Part shown: positions 1 to 5,785 of the stretch, one piece after another | Numbering within the stretch: the stretch's first letter is position 1 | Layout of the letters: every line of letters begins with the position of its first letter | From: Clostridia bacterium | GTDB taxonomy: Bacteria > Bacillota > Clostridia > Christensenellales > UBA1242 | Assembly: GCA_017473795.1 (NCBI GenBank) | Contig: JAFUJE010000074.1 | Location: forward strand, 1 to 10,771 | Reading direction: 5' to 3' | DNA: 10,771 bases | Notes under the pieces: model-generated | Told to the model about the DNA's origin: nothing | What the model saw: only the letters and a program-made list of their open reading frames with translations | The model's database searches: none | Translations under genes and position numbers: made by a program

Positions 1-248
1 CCCCAAAGCGCCGTAAAATCTTGTACTTCTGTCGTGACTTGTTTTTCCAATTGTGCAGTGCCTTCGTTTTGTTCATCTTCCGCAGCAACTGCCTCATTTT
101 CGACTGCGTCATGTTTTTTCATGCGCCCTTGGTAAAATTCCAAATTAGACGCATAGAAATCGTTATAACTGGACAATAAGTCTTCAGCTACGGGAATTTC
201 TACCTTTTCCCCAACTTGGTATCTGTTCACGTAATTTATCTTCAACAC
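1..248 (-). CDS. Unknown protein, N-terminal part (gene runs off the left edge)
   Basis: I do not recognise this gene. An open minus-strand frame runs from a GTG at 248 to the window edge, about 82 residues, with a TAA in frame just upstream (252-254). In-frame alternative starts are TTG at 245 and GTG at 230. The early part reads NYVNRYQVGEKVEIPVAED and is followed by an aromatic stretch (SSYNDFYASNLEFYQGRM). After that comes a polar, acidic, Glu/Gln/Ala-rich stretch of the kind seen in coiled or disordered linkers. I see no signal peptide or membrane segment in the visible part. A good promoter on this strand (-35 at 279-284, -10 at 256-261) puts transcription start near 249, so the GTG at 248 would be a leaderless start. 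The start at 230 has only a weak GAAG about 9 nt upstream. The gene diverges from the cysteine desulfurase. That it is a gene is fairly likely; its function is unknown. Confidence 0.6.
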   Translation of the reverse strand, partial: MLKINYVNRYQVGEKVEIPVAEDLLSSYNDFYASNLEFYQGRMKKHDAVENEAVAAEDEQNEGTAQLEKQVTTEVQDFTALW

Positions 249-255
249 AAATTAA

Positions 256-294
256 ATTATATGTGTTTGACGAAATTCCGTCAAACATTATAAT
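256..294. promoter_or_regulatory. Back-to-back divergent promoters sharing one palindrome
   Basis: Plus strand: TTGACG (267-272), 16-nt spacer, TATAAT (289-294), driving the cysteine desulfurase. Minus strand: TTGACG (complement of 279-284), 17-nt spacer, TATAAT (complement of 256-261), driving the left-edge gene. Both -35 boxes lie in the arms of the inverted repeat TTTGACG-AAATTC-CGTCAAA (266-285), which has a single mismatched pair in its centre. Predicted start sites fall within about 3 nt of each start codon. The arrangement suggests a shared operator or simply mirror-image promoters; no regulator can be assigned. Confidence 0.75.
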
Positions 295-303
295 TTAAAC
301 ATC

Positions 304-1377
304 ATGATTTATTTAGATAACGCTGCCACCACCAAAATCCAACCGGCTGTCTGGCAAGCCATGCAAGACATTGAACAAAATGTTTTTTATAACAGTAACA
401 CACTTTACAAAGGTGGGATACAAGCCGCCGAAGTTGTCGAGCGTGCCCGTTCAATTTTAATGAAACAATTACACGCAAACAGTGGACAATTAATTTTCAC
501 TAACACAGCTACCCAAGCTAACCATTTAATCATGGACCATTGTTTACGTCGTATCCAACAACAGCTAGTGATTACCGCCGGCGACCATAATTCAATTTAT
601 CTAGCAGCCAAAGAACGTAGCAACCGTGGTTATAGCGTAGCGACAGCCCCCCTACTTCCCGACGGACGCATAGACCTTGACGCCACAGCTCAATTAATCA
701 ACGAGCAAACATCGTTATTTATGTTCAGTTTAGTTAACAGTGATATTGGTACATACCAAGATGCAGCAGCCGTAGTTGCTATGGTTCGAGCCCGCAATCC
801 ACGCACTCATATTCATGCAGATGCCGCCCAAGCCTTTGCTAAATTTGATTTTGACGTTACCCAACTTGATTTAGACAGCGTCACCCTTTGCGGTCATAAA
901 ATCCACGGTCCCAAAGGTGTGGGAGCGTTATGGGTTCGTGCCGGCATCAACGTTGAACCACCCCACGGCACCTTAAATCATGCCGCCATTATGGGTCTAG
1001 CCATCGCCGCCCAAAATTTTCATTGCCCGCACATAAACACAATTCATCAATATTTAATTCAAAATTTACCCGATGGCTGTCACGTTAACGGCATCAATAA
1101 TAATCCCTATATTACTAATATTGCTTTACCCAACGTCTTTGGTGAAACAGTCATGAATGCTTTATCCAGTCAAGATATTTACGTCGGCTTAGGTTCAGCC
1201 TGTGCTGCACACGCCAAAGGCAATCGCACTCTAGCCGCCATGAAATTAACGCCTCAACAACAAAAACAAGTTCTCCGCATCAGCCTCGGCATGAACAACA
1301 CGATAGACGATGTCAAAACTTTCTTATCAGCCTTACAAACCGTTTTGCAAGCGATACGCAGCCACAATATTCTTTAA
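304..1377 (+). CDS. Cysteine desulfurase, IscS/NifS-like, short form
   Basis: A PLP-dependent enzyme of aminotransferase class V that takes sulfur from L-cysteine as an enzyme persulfide for Fe-S clusters or tRNA thiolation; cytosolic. The N-terminus MIYLDNAATT is the family signature and fixes the start. Visible residues are His95 in GDHNS (PLP stacking), Asn145 in VNSDIGT, Asp173 in HADAAQ, Lys199 in GHKIHGPKG (Schiff-base lysine), Cys300 in GLGSACAAHAKG (persulfide cysteine) and Arg325 in LRISLG (substrate carboxylate). At 357 residues it is shorter than usual (380-400). After GALWVR the normal HGGGQE...RSGT segment is missing, and the chain goes through EPPHGTLNHAAIMG straight into the GLAIAA helix. 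There is no Shine-Dalgarno sequence; the -10 box ends 9 nt before ATG. The 3' end overlaps folD by 45 bp, tail to tail. No scaffold (iscU) or thiI gene is adjacent, so the acceptor is unknown. Family assignment is firm; activity is likely but not certain. Confidence 0.9.
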   Translation: MIYLDNAATTKIQPAVWQAMQDIEQNVFYNSNTLYKGGIQAAEVVERARSILMKQLHANSGQLIFTNTATQANHLIMDHCLRRIQQQLVITAGDHNSIYLAAKERSNRGYSVATAPLLPDGRIDLDATAQLINEQTSLFMFSLVNSDIGTYQDAAAVVAMVRARNPRTHIHADAAQAFAKFDFDVTQLDLDSVTLCGHKIHGPKGVGALWVRAGINVEPPHGTLNHAAIMGLAIAAQNFHCPHINTIHQYLIQNLPDGCHVNGINNNPYITNIALPNVFGETVMNALSSQDIYVGLGSACAAHAKGNRTLAAMKLTPQQQKQVLRISLGMNNTIDDVKTFLSALQTVLQAIRSHNIL

Positions 1378-2193
1378 TAAGAAAGCAATGGTCAAAGGTC
1401 CGATACCACCCGGCACAGGTGTAATTGCCGCCGCTTGAGGTGCTACATTTTCAAAATCCACATCTCCCACTAAACGTCCGTCTGGCAAACGGTTAATTCC
1501 CACATCAATAATTATGGCTCCAGGTTTAACCATTTCAGCCGTTAACAATTGCGGTGAACCCGCTGCCACCACAATAATATCCGCCGTACGAGTATGTTCG
1601 CCTAAATTTTGGGTCAAGCGATGACATACGGTAACTGTCGCATTTTGATTAGTTAATAACAAAGCCGTCGGTCGTCCTACAATTTGACTGCGCCCAATCA
1701 TAACAACCTTCTTCCCGGTTAAGTCGGGACAAACACTCTGGACGGCATGTAAAACACCTTGCGCTGTACAAGCCACTAACCCATTATTTCCACCTGCCAA
1801 CAAACCTAAATTAGTAATTGTTAGCCCATCAACATCTTTACGTGGGTCGATTAAATTCAAAACTTCACTTAACCGATTACCAATTACTTCAGGAGGCACA
1901 GGTAATTGCAATAAAACACCATGAATCTGTGAATCTGCGGACAAACGTTGTATCAAGTCCGTTAATTCTTTGTACTGACAAGTTGCTGGTAAAGTATATA
2001 AAACAAAATCAATCCCGGCTTTTTCGCAAGCCCGTTGTTTGTTGCGCACATAAATTTGACTGGCTGGATTATCACCGACGAGAACAGCCGCAAAGCGTAC
2101 CCTACCACCCCGTGCCTGAATTTCAAGCACCGAGGCAGCCACTTCATCTCGCAGCGCCATTGCCAAACTTTTTCCGTCGATTATTTGAGCCAT
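1333..2193 (-). CDS. folD: Bifunctional methylenetetrahydrofolate dehydrogenase / methenyltetrahydrofolate cyclohydrolase FolD
   Basis: Interconverts 5,10-methylene-THF, 5,10-methenyl-THF and 10-formyl-THF with NADP, supplying one-carbon units for purine and fMet-tRNA synthesis; cytosolic homodimer. The 286-residue length is normal. Visible motifs are SQIYVRNKQRACEKAGI with Tyr48 and catalytic Lys52, VLLQLPVP (94-101), DPRKDVDGL (116-124), the Rossmann signature GRSQIVGRP (167-175) and the C-terminal TPVPGGIGPLT. One deviation: the usual PCTPxG before the cofactor domain reads ACTAQG (141-146), losing both prolines. The start is fixed by homology (MAQIIDGK). There is no ribosome binding site; TATAAT lies 5 nt before the ATG, so the mRNA should be leaderless. 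The 3' end runs 45 bp into the convergent cysteine desulfurase, with no terminator between them. Confidence 0.97.
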   Translation of the reverse strand: MAQIIDGKSLAMALRDEVAASVLEIQARGGRVRFAAVLVGDNPASQIYVRNKQRACEKAGIDFVLYTLPATCQYKELTDLIQRLSADSQIHGVLLQLPVPPEVIGNRLSEVLNLIDPRKDVDGLTITNLGLLAGGNNGLVACTAQGVLHAVQSVCPDLTGKKVVMIGRSQIVGRPTALLLTNQNATVTVCHRLTQNLGEHTRTADIIVVAAGSPQLLTAEMVKPGAIIIDVGINRLPDGRLVGDVDFENVAPQAAAITPVPGGIGPLTIAFLLKNIVAAYRLQNGL

Positions 2194-2198
2194 GTTTT

Positions 2199-2228
2199 AT
2201 TATACCCACACCCCCGCCGCTTTTACAA
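2199..2228 (-). promoter_or_regulatory. folD promoter, leaderless type
   Basis: On the minus strand, TTGTAA (complement of 2223-2228), 18-nt spacer, TATAAT (complement of 2199-2204). Only five bases (AAAAC) separate the -10 box from the folD ATG, so transcription should begin at or next to the start codon. Confidence 0.7.
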
Positions 2229-2246
2229 CCAATTTACGACAAGTGG

Positions 2247-2275
2247 TTGCCAAAACTATTTGCTTTGTATATAAT
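2247..2275 (+). promoter_or_regulatory. tRNA-Cys promoter
   Basis: TTGCCA (2247-2252), 17-nt spacer, TATAAT (2270-2275). Predicted start near 2282, about 10 nt before the mature tRNA 5' end. Confidence 0.75.
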
Positions 2276-2291
2276 AAGTTATTCTCGTTTT

Positions 2292-2366
2292 GGCACGGTT
2301 GCTAAGTGGAAAAGCGATGGTCTGCAAAACCGTTATGCGTCAGTTCGATTCTGACCCGTGCCTCCA
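2292..2366 (+). tRNA. tRNA-Cys (anticodon GCA)
   Basis: A complete cloverleaf can be drawn. The acceptor GGCACGG (2292-2298) pairs with CCGTGCC (2356-2362); the D stem is GCT/AGC; the anticodon stem ATGGT/ACCGT (with a wobble pair) encloses loop CTGCAAA with anticodon GCA; the T stem GTCAG/CTGAC encloses TTCGATT. The discriminator is T, as cysteine tRNAs require, and CCA is encoded (2364-2366). It decodes UGC/UGU. It ends 2 bp before the stop codon of the convergent dinB, with no hairpin terminator between them. Confidence 0.96.
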
Positions 2367-2368
2367 AT

Positions 2369-3673
2369 TTAATTTTCATCAATTGTTAATTGTTCCACAT
2401 TATCACAATCATATAATTGCAAATCAAAACCTAACTTTTGATAACTGCCCGCTGTTCCCCCTAACATAATTTGTTGGGTTCCGTACTTTTTGCGAATTTT
2501 ATCAAAAGCAGAATCTAAGGCTTGGTTTTTAATTTCATCATTAACATCGGCCAATAAATTGGTTTGGACATGATCCGCGGTGGTTAAATTTCCTACCGCT
2601 ACCCGCACCGCCCGAATGGGGCGAAAAGGTTTTTGTGGCCATAATTGCTCAAAGATTTTCATCGCCGTCCGTCGTATCGTTAAGACGGTATGTGTCGGGT
2701 AAATCAAACTAGTTTGTGCCCCACACCATTGCAAACCAGTATCTTTGACCGATAAGTGAATAGTATACCCCTGCAATTTTTGTTCCCGTAGCCGAAAAGC
2801 GATTTTTTCACTCAGCAAATAAACAACTGCTTCCACATCTTTTTGACAAGTTAAATCAAACGGCAACGTGGTACCGTTTCCCACACTACGTGGCAATTCA
2901 TGATGCAAGTAATCACTAACTTCACTGCCATCTTCACCCCTTGCCTCTGCGATTAATTTTTCCGCATTGATGCCTAAGAAAGATTTTAAAATCTTCACAT
3001 CACAATTCGCCAAATCGCCAATTGTATTAATGTTTAGTTTGGTTAACAAGGCTTGTGTCTTTTTACCCACAAATAATAAATTGGCTAATGGTAACGGATA
3101 AATCAAGCGTTGATAATTTTCCAAAGTTATGGCTACCACTGCATCTGGCTCGGCTAAATCACTCCCCAACTTCGCATATGTTTTATTAAAAGACACCCCT
3201 ACCGATACGGTTAAACCTAACTCGTTTTTTACCGCACAACGAATTTTTTCCGCAATCTGCATACCATCACCAAACATTTTTTGACTGTGCGTAACATCTA
3301 GCCAACATTCATCAATCCCAAAACTTTCCACTTGATTGGTAAATCGATAATAAATTTCCTGCACCTTTTTACTATAACTTTCGTAAGCCGGATAATCTGT
3401 CGGCACAATGATAATTTCCGGGCAAACTTTTTGTGCTTCCCAAATTGGCATACCTGTCTTTACTCCCTTGCGTTTAGCATTCTCACTTTTCGCCAGCACA
3501 ATACCTTTCCGCAAACTTGGATTACCACAGACCGCAATATATTTACCCCGTAATTCAGGATCAGATTTCATGGCTACCGACGCAAAAAAATTGTTTAAGT
3601 CACAATGCAAAATTACCCGCTGTCGATTACCTTTCTCTTTGGAGTTAAACATACGCCACCAACTAAACCCCAT
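2369..3673 (-). CDS. dinB: Y-family DNA polymerase (DNA polymerase IV, DinB-like)
   Basis: An error-prone translesion polymerase that extends past damaged template bases, normally recruited by the beta sliding clamp. Domain order from the sequence: palm/fingers with the first metal-binding Asp25 in HCDLNNFFASV (Phe30 at the steric-gate position) and the catalytic Asp121-Glu122 in SFGIDECWLD; SVGVSFNKTYAKLGSDLAEPD (the helix after the palm); a thumb with a helix-hairpin-helix (LPLANLLFVGKKT...LGINAEKLIAEARGED); and a little-finger domain to about residue 405. The C-terminal LQLYD could be a degenerate clamp-binding motif. The usual ASVE after the steric gate reads ASVA (residue 34). The start is uncertain. 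The ATG at 3673 gives an unusual MGFSWWR leader, while Met8 (3652) is closer to normal family length. I kept 3673 because an AATAAT box lies 6 nt upstream, matching the leaderless pattern of neighbouring genes. Neither start has a ribosome binding site. The 434-residue length is normal for Clostridia. Confidence 0.92.
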   Translation of the reverse strand: MGFSWWRMFNSKEKGNRQRVILHCDLNNFFASVAMKSDPELRGKYIAVCGNPSLRKGIVLAKSENAKRKGVKTGMPIWEAQKVCPEIIIVPTDYPAYESYSKKVQEIYYRFTNQVESFGIDECWLDVTHSQKMFGDGMQIAEKIRCAVKNELGLTVSVGVSFNKTYAKLGSDLAEPDAVVAITLENYQRLIYPLPLANLLFVGKKTQALLTKLNINTIGDLANCDVKILKSFLGINAEKLIAEARGEDGSEVSDYLHHELPRSVGNGTTLPFDLTCQKDVEAVVYLLSEKIAFRLREQKLQGYTIHLSVKDTGLQWCGAQTSLIYPTHTVLTIRRTAMKIFEQLWPQKPFRPIRAVRVAVGNLTTADHVQTNLLADVNDEIKNQALDSAFDKIRKKYGTQQIMLGGTAGSYQKLGFDLQLYDCDNVEQLTIDEN

Positions 3674-3679
3674 AATAAC

Positions 3680-3685
3680 ATTATT
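3680..3685 (-). promoter_or_regulatory. Possible -10 box of dinB
   Basis: AATAAT on the minus strand, 6 nt before the ATG at 3673. I see no convincing -35 box (the best is TTTTGG at 16 nt spacing), so this is suggestive only. Confidence 0.4.
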
Positions 3686-3720
3686 TGCCCAAAATTAAAA
3701 ACCAAAACTGCCGGTACTAC

Positions 3721-3749
3721 TTGACATTGCTAAGACATAAAGATATAAT
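3721..3749 (+). promoter_or_regulatory. Consensus sigma-A promoter of the RelA/SpoT-domain gene
   Basis: TTGACA (3721-3726), exactly 17 nt, TATAAT (3744-3749): a perfect consensus match. The predicted start is near 3756, giving a short 5' leader with the ribosome binding site GAGAGAGG (3768-3775), 6 nt before the ATG. Confidence 0.88.
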
Positions 3750-3781
3750 TAATCTTTGTAATTAAAAGAGAGAGGTTTATC

Positions 3782-4639
3782 ATGTACGAAAAATTAAATA
3801 CTACCAAAACGACCCCAAAGGCCGAACTTAACAATGAGCAAGCAATTATAGCACTTTATGAATTACTTAAAAATGCCTTTCCCAATAAAAACATTCAAAG
3901 GGAACCATTGAATATACAAACTATAGGCAACTATGGTATCATTAACCCCGGAACTAAACACATCCAAAATGTCTTACTAAAATTAGACCGTAAAACCCGT
4001 AGTAAAGATGATGCAGACAAGAATGCTTCAATGGCTGAAGTTATTAATCATGTGGTAAAAACAAATTATCATAAAAATGAATGCAAATTATATAATGAAA
4101 TCAGAGACTGGTCTCGTTTCACTATTGTAATCCCTGATTATGCTTCCGCACCGGCTGTAGTTGCTAGTTTCCTAGCTAAATTTGGGGGAAAAATTGATTT
4201 CCACGAAAGGGATAATTATGAAGCAATTCACCAACACACTACTTATAAGGACGTTAACGTTGAATTTCAATTTCACACCAAAGAATATGCGGAATTAAAA
4301 AGAGCAACTGACATTTTTTATCACGAATATAATAATATTGTTGTGCCTAAGAATTCTCGCATTGAAAGCGAAAAAGATGCTATCGAAAAGCAAATGACCC
4401 AATATTGTCAAATAGTTTACAACCGCAGCGACTTTAAAGAAAGTTTACCAGCAGTCCGTCAAGTAGCTGACGATTATCTAGAAAAAAAACCACAAACCCC
4501 AAAACAAAGATTACGTCACTTCCTGGAAATTGTTGCAAAAGCAGAATATGTGCAAAAAGAATTATCCGAAATTTTACCCCAATTCTTGGCAAAAATCAAC
4601 CAAGCCGACAAAATTCAATTGGGCACAAAAAATATTTAA
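3782..4639 (+). CDS. RelA/SpoT-domain protein (alarmone-synthetase-like nucleotidyltransferase)
   Basis: The central part (about 60-190) resembles the ppGpp synthetase fold. KLDRKTRSKDDADKNAS (67-83) sits where the Arg/Lys-rich ATP-binding loop lies. EIRDWSRFTIVI (106-117) supplies Asp109 at the metal-binding position. NYEAIHQH (145-152) matches the GYxxIH motif with Tyr146 for guanine stacking, and VEFQFHT (160-166) supplies the catalytic Glu161. There is no HD hydrolase domain, TGS or ACT domain; the flanks (1-60 and 190-285) are largely alpha-helical and polar. At 285 residues it is longer than the usual small alarmone synthetases (about 210-250) and carries a basic C-terminal helical part. 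It could be an active (p)ppGpp or pyrophosphate-transferring enzyme, a toxic SAS variant, or a member of the divergent RelA/SpoT-like proteins of phages and islands. No antitoxin-like gene is adjacent. It is transcribed alone, from a consensus promoter to its own terminator, with a strong ribosome binding site that fixes the start. Confidence 0.68.
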   Translation: MYEKLNTTKTTPKAELNNEQAIIALYELLKNAFPNKNIQREPLNIQTIGNYGIINPGTKHIQNVLLKLDRKTRSKDDADKNASMAEVINHVVKTNYHKNECKLYNEIRDWSRFTIVIPDYASAPAVVASFLAKFGGKIDFHERDNYEAIHQHTTYKDVNVEFQFHTKEYAELKRATDIFYHEYNNIVVPKNSRIESEKDAIEKQMTQYCQIVYNRSDFKESLPAVRQVADDYLEKKPQTPKQRLRHFLEIVAKAEYVQKELSEILPQFLAKINQADKIQLGTKNI

Positions 4640-4658
4640 GTCAAACAGCATCAACCAT

Positions 4659-4690
4659 AAAAACGCAGATAAGTCATCTGCGTTTTTTAT
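4659..4690. terminator. Bidirectional intrinsic terminator
   Basis: The stem ACGCAGAT (4663-4670) / ATCTGCGT (4676-4683) with loop AAGTC is extended by A/T pairs. It is followed by six T on the plus strand and, read on the minus strand, by five T. It lies between the RelA/SpoT-domain gene and the convergent yunB operon and should serve both. Confidence 0.9.
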
Positions 4691-4725
4691 GAGAAAATAA
4701 TAGTGATAACTTTTTAATTATAGGA

Positions 4726-4917
4726 TTAAGCGTAATAAATCACATCGCTGTTATTACAGCAGTTGCAACTACTTCTGGTACTTCTGTTCCAGCAACTATT
4801 GTTCCAACAACTATTACTGCGTTGGATTGTATAAAATGGCTGGCAATAGCTATAACTATACGGATAAACATAATCGAAAGTGTAGTTATAACTGTACGTT
4901 GGATAATAACACCACAT
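4726..4917 (-). CDS. Small Tyr/Cys/Asn/Ser-rich protein, candidate spore-coat component
   Basis: I do not recognise a family. The 63-residue product has 13 Tyr, 7 Cys, 10 Ser, 8 Asn and 3 Trp. The N-terminal half is Tyr-dense (YSYNYTFDYVYPYSYSY), and the C-terminal half has a tandem SCWNN/SCWNR and a SCNCCNN cluster. It has no membrane segment or signal peptide. The start at 4917 has a textbook ribosome binding site AAAGGAGG (complement of 4926-4933) with an 8-nt spacer. A longer 76-residue version could start at 4956, where ATG overlaps the yunB stop codon (TAATG); then the ribosome binding site would be coding. Lying directly downstream of yunB on the same strand, it is probably co-transcribed and therefore mother-cell expressed during sporulation. 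Low-complexity, Tyr- and Cys-rich composition is common in spore coat and crust proteins that become cross-linked. The coat role is inference; that it is translated is likely because of the ribosome binding site. Confidence 0.72.
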   Translation of the reverse strand: MWCYYPTYSYNYTFDYVYPYSYSYCQPFYTIQRSNSCWNNSCWNRSTRSSCNCCNNSDVIYYA

Positions 4918-4955
4918 TTGCGTTTCCTCCTTTGCAAACCGCTCGCCGGCGGTCA

Positions 4956-5564
4956 TTACTTCATTGTATGCGAGAACATAAATTCTGGCACTTCGCCCAC
5001 GATGATACTATCTGCAAATAACATATCTACGGCTACCTTGGTGCGTTTGGTACAAAATGGTAAAACGACATCAACAACGGCATTAGTTCGCAAGGTAATT
5101 TTGTGTTCCGTTTGGTTGATACCAGCTGTTTTAAACTCAGACTCAAAACTACAATTTACCGCCCCAACCAACTTAAAATTTAAGTTTACGGACCACCCAC
5201 GTCCCACCAAAAAAGGTATCCCCGAAAAAGTCCCCACCGGCACCGGAATCCCCGTATTTCCTAACTCGCCTAAATAATTTTGGGCATAGGTTGACACTTT
5301 AACCGCCAAAGCATTCATCATTACTGCATCTGCATTAATACTGGTAATCGTCCCGTTACTATCCCGGCGAATATCCGTTAAATTACTATACGTATCCGCA
5401 CTGACAACATCTGCTACCCCACAATTTACCGCTTGCACCGCTACTGCATCTAATAAAGCCCCTGCATAATTAAACACAACCGGGTTCACCGCAAAAACTA
5501 ACCAGACCGCAAGCAAAGCCACAACAATTCCACATCGTACTACCCAACCGGTTACCCTACGCAT
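4956..5564 (-). CDS. yunB: Sporulation protein YunB
   Basis: A conserved sporulation membrane protein; in Bacillus subtilis yunB belongs to the sigma-E mother-cell regulon and is needed for normal spore formation. The 202-residue product has a short basic N-terminus (MRRVTGWVVR), one membrane helix (about 8-28) and an extracytoplasmic domain. Family landmarks are the INADAVMMNAL region (76-86), TYAQNYLGELG (92-102), IPVPVGTFSGIP (106-117), the invariant AGINQTEH (147-154) and the C-terminal SIIVGEVPEF. An upstream extension of the reading frame to 5639 is possible but runs into the tRNA-Thr gene, and homologues start with MRR, so I set the start at 5564. No ribosome binding site is present; TATACA lies 5 nt upstream, resembling a -10 box. 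A sigma-E type promoter is not clear. It overlaps the tRNA-Thr promoter region, head to head. Confidence 0.85.
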   Translation of the reverse strand: MRRVTGWVVRCGIVVALLAVWLVFAVNPVVFNYAGALLDAVAVQAVNCGVADVVSADTYSNLTDIRRDSNGTITSINADAVMMNALAVKVSTYAQNYLGELGNTGIPVPVGTFSGIPFLVGRGWSVNLNFKLVGAVNCSFESEFKTAGINQTEHKITLRTNAVVDVVLPFCTKRTKVAVDMLFADSIIVGEVPEFMFSHTMK

Positions 5565-5569
5565 AATTA

Positions 5570-5575
5570 TGTATA
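5570..5575 (-). promoter_or_regulatory. Possible -10 box of yunB
   Basis: TATACA on the minus strand, 5 nt before the yunB ATG. It resembles both a sigma-A -10 box and part of the sigma-E -10 consensus (ATACA core), but no matching -35 element was found for either. Confidence 0.3.
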
Positions 5576-5588
5576 CGACTAAATCGAC

Positions 5589-5618
5589 TTGCGTTTCCCG
5601 CCAATTTCGTGCTAGACT
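5589..5618 (+). promoter_or_regulatory. tRNA-Thr promoter
   Basis: TTGCGT (5589-5594), 18-nt spacer, TAGACT (5613-5618). The predicted start is within about 2 nt of the mature tRNA 5' end. It is a moderate consensus match, supported by position. Confidence 0.5.
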
Positions 5619-5626
5619 ATCAGTAC

Positions 5627-5702
5627 GCTGATGTAGCACAGTCGGTAGTGCATTTGATTCGTAATCAAAAGGTCGCGAGTTCGAATCTCGCCATCAGCTC
5701 CA
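5627..5702 (+). tRNA. tRNA-Thr (anticodon CGT)
   Basis: Acceptor GCTGATG (5627-5633) pairs with CATCAGC (5692-5698). The D stem is GCAC/GTGC, the anticodon stem TTTGA/TCAAA encloses TTCGTAA (anticodon CGT at 5660-5662), the variable loop is AGGTC, and the T stem GCGAG/CTCGC encloses TTCGAAT. The discriminator is T and CCA is encoded (5700-5702). It decodes ACG. No hairpin terminator follows, only T-rich sequence. Confidence 0.96.
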
Positions 5703-5785
5703 CTCTTAATTTTAGTATTTTTGTGATCTAGTCATAACTTACTTATTCACACCATAGAATTAAACAGTATTTAGGAAACCTTTCT

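Noticed and set aside
1818..2354. 178-residue open frame on the plus strand across folD and tRNA-Cys
   Set aside because: It is the antisense shadow of folD, runs through a tRNA gene, and has no ribosome binding site or family-like sequence.
4740..4937. 65-residue hydrophobic minus-strand frame (MQRRKRKCGVII...) overlapping the Tyr/Cys-rich gene
   Set aside because: It looks like a small membrane protein, but its ATG lies upstream of the AAAGGAGG site and has no ribosome binding site of its own. The site is correctly spaced for the Tyr/Cys-rich frame at 4917 instead.
4822..5277. 151-residue plus-strand frame opposite yunB
   Set aside because: yunB matches a known family on the minus strand with conserved motifs; this frame is its shadow.
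4956..5639. Longer YunB starting at 5639
   Set aside because: The extension runs into tRNA-Thr, has no family similarity, and homologues begin with the MRR basic stretch at 5564.
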